This document shows, piece by piece, positions 6,823 through 14,103 of a DNA stretch of 22,391 nucleotides. Position 1 is the first letter of the stretch. Each line of letters begins with the position of its first letter. The stretch is from positions 1-22,391 of the forward strand of contig JBNJFG010000033.1 of assembly GCA_051746665.1 (NCBI GenBank). Direction: 5' to 3'. This stretch comes from Halanaerobium sp051746665 (GTDB taxonomy: Bacteria; Bacillota; Halanaerobiia; Halanaerobiales; Halanaerobiaceae). The notes under the pieces were generated by a model that was given only the letters and a program-made list of their open reading frames with translations, ran no database searches and was not told the origin of the DNA. The position numbers were made by a program, and so were the translations under genes.

Positions 6823-8901
6823 ATGGCAAAGAAAAAAAAGAATCTGGTGATTGTAGAATCACCTGCAAAAGCAAAGACTATTAAGAAGTTTTTAGGTAGA
6901 AACTATAAAGTAGAAGCATCAATGGGACATGTTAGGGATTTACCAAAAAGTAAATTAGGAATAGATTTAGAAGAAGATTTTGAGCCAAATTACATTACTA
7001 TCAGAGGTAAGGGTAAAACTTTAAACAAGCTGAGAAAAGCTGCCAAAAAAAGTGATGAAGTATTTCTTGCAACTGACCCTGATAGAGAGGGAGAAGCTAT
7101 TTCCTGGCATTTAGCTTATGCCTTAAAATTATCTGATGAAGATAATAATAGAATCGAATTCAATGAAATTACTAAAAGCGCGATTCAGAATGCAATCAAA
7201 AATCCACGAACAATCGATAAGGATCTGGTAGATGCTCAACAGGCAAGACGGTTATTGGACCGGATAGTTGGTTATCGTTTAAGTCCTTTATTATGGAAAA
7301 AGGTGCGTAAAGGTTTGAGTGCAGGTAGAGTGCAGACAGTTGCTGTTAAAATAATCTGCGAGCGTGAAGAAGAAATCCGTAATTTTGATGAAGAAGAATA
7401 TTGGAGTTTAGAAATCGAATTAAAAAATGAAGATGGTGAAGTACTTAAAGCTGATTTATATAGAATTGATAATAAAAAGTTTAATTTAGAAAGTAAAGAA
7501 GAAACAGATCAGGTTATTGAAGATATCAAAAAAGAAGAATTCGAAATAATAAAGGTGAAAAAAAGAAAGAGAAGACGCAATCCTAAATCACCTTTTACAA
7601 CTTCAACCCTGCAGCAGCGAGCTTCTAATAAACTAAACTTTACTGCTAAAAAGACTATGTACATGGCTCAACAGTTATATGAAGGTATAGATGTTGGGAG
7701 TGAGGGTACAGTTGGTTTGATTTCTTATATCAGAACTGACAGTACCAGACTTTCTAATGAAGCAAAAAATGGTGCTAAAGATTATATATTAAATAAGTTT
7801 GGAGATAAGTTCTTAAAAAGTTCCAAGAAAAAATCTAAAAATAATTCTAATGCTCAGGATGCTCATGAGGCTATTAGACCGACTGATACTCAGAGAACAC
7901 CTGAGAAAATCAAAAAATATTTATCAAAAGATCAGTTTAAGCTTTATGATTTAATCTGGAAAAGATTTGTAGCAAGTCAGATGAGTCCCGCTCTTTATGA
8001 AAGCATTTCAGCTCAATTTAAAGCTGGAGAAAAATATAAATTTAGAGTTAGTGGTTCTCGTCTCTTATTCCCAGGACATTTAATTTTAACTGGAAAAGAA
8101 AAAGAAGATAATATTGACCTCCCAGTTTTAAATGAAGGAGATAAATATTCTCTACTTAAAACAAATCCTGAACAGCATTTTACCACTCCACCTCCAAGGT
8201 ACTCAGAGGCGACACTGGTAAAAACTCTAGAAGAAGAGGGTATTGGAAGGCCAAGTACCTATGCCCCTACACTATCTACAATTGAATCTAGAGATTATGT
8301 AGAAAAAGAAGGACGTTACTTTAAACCAACAGAGCTTGGAGAAACTGTTACCGAATTATTAACTGAATATTTTCCTGATGTAACAGATGTTGAGTTTACT
8401 GCTGGTTTAGAAAAAAGACTTGATGAAATTGAAAAAGGAAATGAAGATTGGAAAAAAATATTAAGAGATTTTTATGAACCTTTTTATAATCGTTTAGAAA
8501 ATGCTAGAGAAAATATGGAAAGTGTTCAGATAGTCGAAGAGACAGATGAAGTTTGCGAAAAATGTGGTAGTCCAATGGTTGTTAAATACGGACGCTATGG
8601 TAAGTTTTTAGCCTGTTCTAGTTATCCGGAATGTAAAAACACTAAGCCTTTTCTTATAAAAACTGGTGTTGACTGTCCGGAATGTGAAGATGGAGAAGTT
8701 ATTGAGAGAACTTCTAAAAAGGGAAGAACTTTCTATGGCTGTAGTAATTATCCAGACTGTAATTTTATGACCTGGAATAAGCCGGTCGAAAAAAAATGTC
8801 CGGAATGCGGTAGCGTTATGGTTGAAAAAACTACTAAAGCTAAAGGAAAGCATTTAAAATGTACTAACAAAGAATGCGGCCATACAGAAAAAGCAGACTA
8901 A
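6823..8901 (+). CDS. topA: DNA topoisomerase I (type IA)
   Basis: This enzyme relaxes negatively supercoiled DNA by single-strand passage. The TOPRIM domain opens at the N-terminus (LVIVESPAKAKTIKKFL) and holds the metal-binding TDPDREGE (84-91). The active-site tyrosine is Tyr302 in SYIRTDSTRL, preceded by the family block PFTTSTLQQRASNKL. The block EEGIGRPSTYAPT lies near residue 480. Three C-terminal four-cysteine zinc ribbons follow: CEKCG...CSSYPEC, CPECEDG...CSNYPDC and CPECG...CTNKEC. At 692 aa it is full length. GGAGGT lies before the ATG. Confidence 0.97.
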   Translation: MAKKKKNLVIVESPAKAKTIKKFLGRNYKVEASMGHVRDLPKSKLGIDLEEDFEPNYITIRGKGKTLNKLRKAAKKSDEVFLATDPDREGEAISWHLAYALKLSDEDNNRIEFNEITKSAIQNAIKNPRTIDKDLVDAQQARRLLDRIVGYRLSPLLWKKVRKGLSAGRVQTVAVKIICEREEEIRNFDEEEYWSLEIELKNEDGEVLKADLYRIDNKKFNLESKEETDQVIEDIKKEEFEIIKVKKRKRRRNPKSPFTTSTLQQRASNKLNFTAKKTMYMAQQLYEGIDVGSEGTVGLISYIRTDSTRLSNEAKNGAKDYILNKFGDKFLKSSKKKSKNNSNAQDAHEAIRPTDTQRTPEKIKKYLSKDQFKLYDLIWKRFVASQMSPALYESISAQFKAGEKYKFRVSGSRLLFPGHLILTGKEKEDNIDLPVLNEGDKYSLLKTNPEQHFTTPPPRYSEATLVKTLEEEGIGRPSTYAPTLSTIESRDYVEKEGRYFKPTELGETVTELLTEYFPDVTDVEFTAGLEKRLDEIEKGNEDWKKILRDFYEPFYNRLENARENMESVQIVEETDEVCEKCGSPMVVKYGRYGKFLACSSYPECKNTKPFLIKTGVDCPECEDGEVIERTSKKGRTFYGCSNYPDCNFMTWNKPVEKKCPECGSVMVEKTTKAKGKHLKCTNKECGHTEKAD

Positions 8902-8929
8902 ATTTTCATCTAAGTTATTAAATTTATTG

Positions 8930-8980
8930 AGCTTTCTCCAATTTTCTAGTTTAATTGAATTTTGGGGGGAGCTTTATTTA
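8930..8980 (+). terminator. Putative terminator after topA
   Basis: AGCTTTCTCCAA (8930-8941) can pair with TTGGGGGGAGCT (8962-8973) over 12 bp including three G-U pairs. The loop is 20 bases, and TTATTTA follows. The long loop and interrupted T stretch make it a weaker candidate than the other terminators here. Confidence 0.4.
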
Positions 8981-9091
8981 TGGTTAGAGATAAGCGTTTT
9001 TTATAATAATAATAACTAATAAAAGATAACGCTGTATGAATATTTAAATATTAAAAACTGATTAGAATATTGTGAAATTAAGAGCTAAAAC

Positions 9092-9121
9092 TTGACTTTT
9101 TTGAGTAATTCATGTTAATAT
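9092..9121 (+). promoter_or_regulatory. Candidate promoter for hslV-hslU-codY
   Basis: TTGACT (9092-9097), an 18-base spacer and TAATAT (9116-9121), with a TG two bases before the -10 as in extended promoters. A second possibility, TTGAAT (9144-9149) with an 18-base spacer and TATAAG (9168-9173), lies closer to the gene. The region is too AT-rich to choose between them. Confidence 0.45.
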
Positions 9122-9197
9122 TAAGAAAATAGATTAAAATATTTTGAATCATGTGACAATTTAAAAATATAAGATTATAAGTAAAGGAGGTTCTAAA

Positions 9198-9767
9198 TTG
9201 TCGATTACAGATTTTGAAGCAACTACAATAGTTGCAGTAAAACATAATGGTTGTATGGCCCTAGCTGGAGATGGTCAGGTAACTCTGGGTAATACAGTTA
9301 TGAAAAGTACAGCCAGAAAAGTCAGAAGATTATATAATGGCAAAATTTTAGCAGGATTCGCTGGAACATCTGCAGATGCATTTACTCTTTTTGAAAAATT
9401 TGAGGGTAAATTAGAAGAGTATCATGGAAGTCTGCAGCGGGCAGCAGTTGAGCTGGCCAAAGAATGGCGAACTGATAAAATTTTGAGAAAACTTGAAGCT
9501 TTGCTAATTGTTGCAGATCTGGATGAAATCCTTATTATTTCAGGTAATGGTGATGTTATTGAACCTGATGGCAAGATTACTGCTATTGGTTCTGGTGGCC
9601 CTTATGCAAGAGCAGCCGCTACAGCATTAACCAAACATGCTCAAAACCTGAATGCCGGGGATATAGCCAGTGAAGCACTCAAAATAGCGGCTTCTATTTG
9701 TATTTATACTAACGAAAATATTACTATAGAGGAATTAGATGGAGGTGAGTCTGACAAAGGTGAATAA
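9198..9767 (+). CDS. hslV: ATP-dependent protease subunit HslV (ClpQ/CodW-like)
   Basis: HslV is the proteasome-like peptidase that forms a dodecamer capped by HslU. The N-terminal nucleophile threonine sits in ATTIVAV. In E. coli the mature protein begins at the first Thr of TTI, which here is Thr9, so an eight-residue propeptide would have to be removed. Other family blocks are GDGQVTLGNTVMK, GKILAGFAGTSADAFTLFEK, KEWRTDKILRKLEA and AIGSGGPYARAAATAL. At 189 aa it is slightly longer than E. coli HslV because of the extension. The start is TTG, placed by AAAGGAGGT (9183-9191). The gene overlaps hslU. Confidence 0.95.
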   Translation: MSITDFEATTIVAVKHNGCMALAGDGQVTLGNTVMKSTARKVRRLYNGKILAGFAGTSADAFTLFEKFEGKLEEYHGSLQRAAVELAKEWRTDKILRKLEALLIVADLDEILIISGNGDVIEPDGKITAIGSGGPYARAAATALTKHAQNLNAGDIASEALKIAASICIYTNENITIEELDGGESDKGE

Positions 9768-11136
9768 TCAATTAACACCAAAAGAAATCGTTGCTGAATT
9801 AGATAAATATATAATTGGACAGTCAAAAGCTAAAAAATCAGTAGCTATAGCCTTAAGAAATAGATATAGAAGAAAATTAGTAAAAGATGAGATGAAGGAT
9901 GAAATCATTCCTAAAAATATTTTGATGATTGGTCCTACTGGTGTTGGTAAAACAGAGATTGCCCGCAGACTTGCTAAAATTGCAAGATCCCCTTTTATTA
10001 AAATAGAAGTAACTAAATTTACTGAAGTAGGTTATGTTGGCCGTGATGTTGAATCAATGATTAGAGATTTAACAGAATCAGCTATCAGAATGGTAAAAGA
10101 AGCTAAAATGGAAGAGGTCGAAATTGAAGCAGAAAAACAGGCTATTCAAAGAATTGTAGACCATATGCTTCCTGGAAAAAGTAAAAATAAAGATGATTAT
10201 TATTCTAATTTAGTTGATGATGTTAAAAAAACAAATGAAAATCTGGATGATCGAGTAGCTGCCAGAAGAAAAAGAATGTATGACAGAATTAAAAAAGGCA
10301 AGCTGGACGATCAAAAAATTGAAATTGAAGTAGAAGAAAATAATACTCAGATGATGGAAGTCTTTTCTGGCTCAGGCGTAGAGGAGATGGGTATTAATTT
10401 TCAGGATATGCTGGGAAATATTTTCCCTAATAAAAAACAGAAGAAAAAAGTTACTATTGCTCAGGCTAAAGAAATGCTTAAAGATGAAGAAGCACATAAA
10501 TTAATTGATATGGATCAAGTTAAAGCCGATGCAATAGAAAAAGTAGAAGAAGATGGGATAATCTTCTTAGATGAAATTGATAAAATTGCTGGTAGAGAAT
10601 CTAATTCTGGCCCTGAGGTTTCAAGACAGGGTGTACAGAGAGATATTCTACCAATAGTTGAAGGTTCAACTGTAAGCACTAAACATGGTTCAGTAAAAAC
10701 TGATCATATTCTTTTTATTGCTGCAGGAGCTTTTCATGTTTCTTCACCAGCAGATTTAATACCCGAATTACAGGGTAGATTCCCGCTTAGAGTTAATTTA
10801 GACAGCCTTAGCCGGGAAAACTTTAAGGATATACTACTTCTCCCACAGAACTCTTTGGTCAAGCAGTACAAGGCATTATTAGAGACTGAGGGCATTACAA
10901 TAAATTTCACTGAAGCTGCAGTAGAAGAAATATCAAGTTTTGCTTATGATATCAATGAGGAAACAGAAAATATTGGAGCCAGAAGACTGCATACTATTAT
11001 GGAAAAATTATTAGAAGATCTTTCTTTTGAAGCTCCGGGTATGGATCAAGAAGAAATTGAAATTGATGTTGATTATGTAAATGATAAGTTGAAAGATGTT
11101 GTTGCAAATAAAGACTTAAGTAAATATATTTTATAA
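9739..11136 (+). CDS. hslU: ATP-dependent protease ATPase subunit HslU (ClpY)
   Basis: HslU is the AAA+ unfoldase that feeds HslV. Visible motifs are Walker A GPTGVGKT (65-72), pore loop GYVG (98-101), a charged I-domain insertion (about 110-250), Walker B IIFLDE (274-279), and the C-terminal tail DLSKYIL, which inserts into HslV. Length is 465 aa. The start is not certain. ATG 9739 has GAGGA (9729-9733) in front and gives ten residues before the conserved QLTPKEIV block. GTG 9760 would follow GGAGGTGA (9741-9748) at a rather long distance and give a leader closer to the usual family length. Either start overlaps the hslV end, by 29 or 8 bases, so translation is probably coupled. Confidence 0.96.
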   Translation: MEVSLTKVNNQLTPKEIVAELDKYIIGQSKAKKSVAIALRNRYRRKLVKDEMKDEIIPKNILMIGPTGVGKTEIARRLAKIARSPFIKIEVTKFTEVGYVGRDVESMIRDLTESAIRMVKEAKMEEVEIEAEKQAIQRIVDHMLPGKSKNKDDYYSNLVDDVKKTNENLDDRVAARRKRMYDRIKKGKLDDQKIEIEVEENNTQMMEVFSGSGVEEMGINFQDMLGNIFPNKKQKKKVTIAQAKEMLKDEEAHKLIDMDQVKADAIEKVEEDGIIFLDEIDKIAGRESNSGPEVSRQGVQRDILPIVEGSTVSTKHGSVKTDHILFIAAGAFHVSSPADLIPELQGRFPLRVNLDSLSRENFKDILLLPQNSLVKQYKALLETEGITINFTEAAVEEISSFAYDINEETENIGARRLHTIMEKLLEDLSFEAPGMDQEEIEIDVDYVNDKLKDVVANKDLSKYIL

Positions 11137-11166
11137 TTTAAAAACTGAAAATGGAGGAGATTTAAA

Positions 11167-11949
11167 ATGGGTAGTTTACTAGAAAAAAGCAGAAAGATTA
11201 ACCGATTATTACAGAGAACAGGTGGAAATGCAGTCGACTTTTCTGATATGGCATATGTTTTAAAAGAAGCTGTAAAGTGTAACATTTATGTAACAAGTAA
11301 AAAAGGTAAAATATTAGGTTACAGCCTCTTAGATGATTTTGAATGTGATATTATGGAAGAAAAAGTTATAGATCACGGTGAATTTCCTGATGACTATAAC
11401 AAAGGTTTATTAAGAATAAGAGAAACTAAATCTAATATAGAACAAAAAGATGGCAAATGCGTATTTGCTGAAGGCGAAGACTGCTTATTTGAAGATAAGT
11501 TAACCACAATTGTACCAGTAATCGGTGGTGGAGATAGATTAGGTACTTTAGTGCTTGCACGTTATGGTTCTGAATTTAATGATGAAGATTTAGTTTTAGC
11601 TGAATATGGTGCCGCAGTTGTAGGAATGGAAATTTTACGTTCCCGCAGTGAAAGAATTGAAAAAGAAGCTCGTAAAAAAGCTGCAGTTCAAATAGCTATT
11701 GATACCTTATCTTACTCTGAGTTAGAAGCAATTGAACATATTTTTGCAGAATTAGATGGAGAAGAAGGATTATTAGTAGCCAGTAAAGTAGCAGATAGAG
11801 TTGGAATTACCAGATCTGTTATTGTTAATGCTTTACGTAAATTTGAAAGTGCTGGTGTAATTGAATCCCGTTCATTAGGTATGAAGGGAACATATATTAA
11901 AGTACTTAATGATAATTTATTAGATGAATTAGCAAAAGTTACAGGATAA
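11167..11949 (+). CDS. codY: Global transcriptional regulator CodY
   Basis: CodY represses or activates nutrient-limitation genes in Firmicutes, sensing branched-chain amino acids and GTP. The N-terminal GAF-type ligand domain (about 1-155) includes LTTIVPVIGGGDRLGTLVLA and ends in LAEYGAAVVGMEILR. The C-terminal winged helix (about 180-258) is almost invariant in the family: SYSELEAIEHIFAELDG, LLVASKVADRVGITRSVIV, SAGVIESRSLGMKGTYIKVL. At 260 aa it is full length. The FPxxY element of the ligand pocket is present (73-77), but the position of the B. subtilis isoleucine-binding Arg61 appears to be Ile62. GGAGGAG precedes the ATG. The gene follows hslU by 30 bases, the classic hslVU-codY order. 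Confidence 0.97.
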   Translation: MGSLLEKSRKINRLLQRTGGNAVDFSDMAYVLKEAVKCNIYVTSKKGKILGYSLLDDFECDIMEEKVIDHGEFPDDYNKGLLRIRETKSNIEQKDGKCVFAEGEDCLFEDKLTTIVPVIGGGDRLGTLVLARYGSEFNDEDLVLAEYGAAVVGMEILRSRSERIEKEARKKAAVQIAIDTLSYSELEAIEHIFAELDGEEGLLVASKVADRVGITRSVIVNALRKFESAGVIESRSLGMKGTYIKVLNDNLLDELAKVTG

Positions 11950-11974
11950 ATTTAACTAAATAAGTTGACTTTAG

Positions 11975-12004
11975 AGACTCCTTGTACTAAATGAGGAGTC
12001 TTTT
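11975..12004 (+). terminator. Rho-independent terminator after codY
   Basis: A perfect 8-bp stem, AGACTCCT (11975-11982) with AGGAGTCT (11994-12001), encloses an 11-base loop and ends in four T residues. It closes the hslV-hslU-codY unit ahead of the rpsB promoter. Confidence 0.75.
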
Positions 12005-12037
12005 AACTGCCAGAAAAAAATATTTTTTCAAAAAAGC

Positions 12038-12066
12038 TTGATTAAACTTCAAGTCTATGGTATACT
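12038..12066 (+). promoter_or_regulatory. Strong promoter for rpsB
   Basis: TTGATT (12038-12043), a 17-base spacer ending in TGG, and TATACT (12061-12066). It therefore combines a good -35, ideal spacing and an extended -10, as expected for a ribosomal-protein gene. The start would be near 12073, leaving a leader of about 109 bases. Confidence 0.75.
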
Positions 12067-12086
12067 TTTTTGTGGCAAAATACACA

Positions 12087-12149
12087 CGACAGTTGATCTA
12101 AATGCTGGTGCTGTATTTAATACAGTTGTGTTTAGAATTGATGCTGTCG
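12087..12149 (+). promoter_or_regulatory. Structured 5' leader of rpsB, possible S2 autoregulatory RNA
   Basis: Three nested perfect stems can be drawn. The outer is CGACAG (12087-12092) with CTGTCG (12144-12149), the middle TCTAAA (12097-12102) with TTTAGA (12131-12136), and the apical CTGTAT (12111-12116) with ATACAG (12120-12125). Asymmetric internal loops separate them. No T stretch follows, so this is not a terminator. It lies 18 bases upstream of the rpsB Shine-Dalgarno sequence (GGAGG 12167-12171). Autogenous control of rpsB by S2 through the 5' leader is established in E. coli. That this leader does the same is inference; I cannot match it to a named RNA family from memory. Confidence 0.6.
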
Positions 12150-12181
12150 GAGGCTAAAACCAGAAAGGAGGTGCAGGAGTT

Positions 12182-12928
12182 ATGTCAGTTGTAAATATGA
12201 AACAACTCCTCGAATCGGGTGTTCATTTTGGTCATCAGACTAAGAGATGGAACCCAAAGATGAAACAATATATTTTCACCGAAAGAAATGGAATTTACAT
12301 TATTGACCTGCAGCAGACAGTTAAGTTAATTGACGATGCATATAATTTCGTTAAAGATGAAGCTGCTCAAGGTAAAAATGTACTGTTCGTTGGAACTAAG
12401 CGTCAGGCACAGGAAACTATTAAAAAAGAAGCTGAAAAATGCGGAATGCCATATGTTAATCAGCGTTGGTTAGGTGGTATGTTAACTAATTATAATACTA
12501 TCAAAAAGCGTATTGACCGTTTAGAAGAAATCGAGCAGATGGAAGAAGAAGGTATTTTTGAAGTTCTTCCCAAAAAAGAGGTTATTGAGTTAAATAAAGA
12601 ACACGAAAAGCTTAATAGATTCCTCGGTGGAATTAGAGATATGAATGGTTTACCAGATGTAATCTTTATCACAGATGCAAGAAAAGAAGATATCGCAGTT
12701 TCTGAAGCAAGAAAACTGGATATCCCAATTGTATCAATTTTAGATACAAACTGTGATCCAGATCTGATAGATTATGTCATTCCTGGTAATGATGATGCTA
12801 TTAGAGCTGTCAAATTGATTACCAGTGTTATTTCTGACGCAGTACTTGCTGGAAAGCAAGGCAAACAAGAAGCTGAAGTTAAAGAACAAAAACAACAAGC
12901 TGAAGCTGAAGAGAATACTGCTGAATAA
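12182..12928 (+). CDS. rpsB: 30S ribosomal protein S2
   Basis: S2 binds the head-body junction of the small subunit late in assembly. Family blocks are easily read: LLESGVHFGHQTKRWNPKMK at the N-terminus, FVGTKRQAQETIKKEA (69-84), YVNQRWLGGMLTNY, GLPDVIFITDARKEDIAVSEA, and the closing DLIDYVIPGNDDAIRAVKLI. At 248 aa it is typical, with a charged Lys/Glu/Gln tail of about 25 residues after the conserved core. Translation starts at ATG after AAAGGAGGTG (12164-12173), with a second GGAG closer to the start. It has its own promoter and leader, and is followed by a strong hairpin before tsf. Confidence 0.97.
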   Translation: MSVVNMKQLLESGVHFGHQTKRWNPKMKQYIFTERNGIYIIDLQQTVKLIDDAYNFVKDEAAQGKNVLFVGTKRQAQETIKKEAEKCGMPYVNQRWLGGMLTNYNTIKKRIDRLEEIEQMEEEGIFEVLPKKEVIELNKEHEKLNRFLGGIRDMNGLPDVIFITDARKEDIAVSEARKLDIPIVSILDTNCDPDLIDYVIPGNDDAIRAVKLITSVISDAVLAGKQGKQEAEVKEQKQQAEAEENTAE

Positions 12929-12939
12929 TTAAGAATTAT

Positions 12940-12981
12940 AAAAAGCGCTGGTAAAGTTTTTAGCTTTGCAGCGCTTTTTTT
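12940..12981 (+). terminator. Terminator between rpsB and tsf
   Basis: An 11-bp perfect stem, AAAAAGCGCTG (12940-12950) with CAGCGCTTTTT (12969-12979), is topped by a short AAAG/CTTT stem and followed by seven T residues counted from 12975. It is strong enough to end most rpsB transcripts, so tsf is likely expressed at a lower level by read-through or from its own promoter. Confidence 0.88.
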
Positions 12982-12992
12982 CTAGCATAATT

Positions 12993-13014
12993 TTAATTAT
13001 ATATATATAATTAA
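12993..13014. repeat. 22-bp perfect AT palindrome upstream of tsf
   Basis: The sequence from TTAATTAT at 12993 to ATAATTAA at 13014 is self-complementary over 22 bases and made only of A and T. It lies 12 bases after the rpsB terminator. Possible -10 elements (TATAAT 13006-13011, TATAAA 13016-13021) overlap it, but no good -35 can be assigned. It may be a promoter element, an operator, or simply low-complexity AT sequence. Confidence 0.55.
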
Positions 13015-13088
13015 TTATAAATTTAAATAACTAATTAAGAATTATCTATTTAAATGTTTATAAGTTACTATAAGGAGGTTATTAATAA

Positions 13089-13988
13089 ATGGGAGTTACA
13101 ATGAAAGATATAAAAGAGCTTCGTTCCCGCACCGGTGCAGGTGTTCTTGACTGCAAAAAGGCTTTAAATGAAGTTGATGGTGATGTTGAAGCTGCTGTAG
13201 AATTTTTAAGAGAAAAAGGTATGGCGGCTGCTGCTAAAAAAGCTGGTCGTGTTGCTGCTGAGGGATTAGTAAGCTTAAATATTAGTGATGATCGCAAAAA
13301 AGGTGTTTTAGTTGAGGTTAACTCTGAAACTGATTTTGTTGCTAAAAATGATCAGTTCCAAAATTTAGTTGCTGATATTTCAGATCATCTAATGCAGACT
13401 GATGCAGAAGAAGTAGAAGCTGTTGAAAATGAAAAATGGTTTAAAGATGAAAGCCAGACAGTTAATGATGTAATTAAAGCTGCTATTGCAAGCATTGGTG
13501 AAAATATCAATCTAAGAAGATTTAAAAGAGTAGAAACTGATGGTTACTTGTTTGGATACATCCACATGGGTGGAAAAATTGGTGTTTTAGTAGAGTATGC
13601 TAATGAATTTGATGAAGCAAAAGTAAAAACTGCTAAAGATATTGCAATGCATATTGCAGCTATCAATCCAGAATTTTTAGATCGTGATTCTGTAGATTCA
13701 ACATCAATTGAAAAAGAAAAGAAAATTTATAGAGAACAAATGTTAAACGAAGGAAAGCCAGAGCATATTCTTGATCAAATTATTGAAGGTAAAATCAATA
13801 AATATTATACTCAGGTTTGTCTTTTAGAGCAGCCATTTGTTAGAGATGATGATCAGACTGTTGCAGAAATATTAGAAGATAATGATATGGAAGTTAAACA
13901 GTTTACACGCTTCGAAATCGGTGAAGGTATTGAAAAGAAAGAAGAAGATTTCGCTGCTGAAGTTGCTGCTATGACAAAAAATCAATAA
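13089..13988 (+). CDS. tsf: Elongation factor Ts
   Basis: EF-Ts is the nucleotide exchange factor of EF-Tu. The N-terminal UBA-like domain reads IKELRSRTGAGVLDCKKAL, then AAVEFLREKGMAAAAKKAGR. The core carries the EF-Tu-contacting TDFVAKNDQF and the HIAAINPEFLDRDSV block. At 299 aa it contains the full core and dimerisation region. Two starts are close together: ATG 13089, 10 bases after GGAGG (13074-13078), and ATG 13101. The first has the better spacing. It follows rpsB, as nearly everywhere in bacteria, but with 160 bases and a terminator between them. Confidence 0.96.
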   Translation: MGVTMKDIKELRSRTGAGVLDCKKALNEVDGDVEAAVEFLREKGMAAAAKKAGRVAAEGLVSLNISDDRKKGVLVEVNSETDFVAKNDQFQNLVADISDHLMQTDAEEVEAVENEKWFKDESQTVNDVIKAAIASIGENINLRRFKRVETDGYLFGYIHMGGKIGVLVEYANEFDEAKVKTAKDIAMHIAAINPEFLDRDSVDSTSIEKEKKIYREQMLNEGKPEHILDQIIEGKINKYYTQVCLLEQPFVRDDDQTVAEILEDNDMEVKQFTRFEIGEGIEKKEEDFAAEVAAMTKNQ

Positions 13989-14000
13989 TAATTAAAAAAG

Positions 14001-14031
14001 GAGAGCACTGGAGAGAGTGTTCTCTTTTTTT
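14001..14031 (+). terminator. Rho-independent terminator after tsf
   Basis: GAGAGCACT (14001-14009) pairs with AGTGTTCTC (14016-14024), 9 bp with one G-U, around a 6-base loop. Seven T residues follow. A run of A residues precedes the stem and can extend it. Confidence 0.88.
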
Positions 14032-14039
14032 AAGTAAAT

Positions 14040-14068
14040 TTGCTTTTAAAAAAGGAATTAGCTAAAAA
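14040..14068 (+). promoter_or_regulatory. Weak candidate promoter for pyrH
   Basis: TTGCTT (14040-14045), a 17-base spacer and TAAAAA (14063-14068). The boxes are only partial matches, but some promoter is expected here because the tsf terminator lies just upstream. Confidence 0.35.
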
Positions 14069-14103
14069 TTGAAGAATAATATTTAATGGAGGTTAATTAT
14101 ATA

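Larger units (their letters stand above)
8902..9197. other. 296-base gap between topA and hslV
   Basis: No credible gene is present. The gap holds the putative topA terminator, an eight-codon ORF (8980-9006, MVRDKRFL) whose GGGGGGAG site lies inside the terminator arm, and a 6-bp inverted repeat AGCGTT/AACGCT (8993-8998 and 9028-9033). It also holds one or two promoter-like sequences before hslV. Many Firmicutes carry xerC at this point; no trace of it is visible. Confidence 0.6.

Noticed and set aside
8608..8853. Minus-strand ORF inside topA
   Set aside because: It is the antisense of the topA zinc-ribbon region, which is clearly coding on the plus strand.
8939..8955. CodY-box-like AATTTTCT after topA
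   Set aside because: Only the left eight bases match the consensus; the right half does not.
11130..11160. CodY-box-like sequence before codY (CTGAAAATG)
   Set aside because: The right half fits AATTTTCWGAAAATT, but the left half is a run of A; about six of 15 positions mismatch.
14086..14103. Upstream pyrH start at ATG 14086
   Set aside because: This ATG overlaps the GGAGG that serves ATG 14104 and has no ribosome-binding site of its own.
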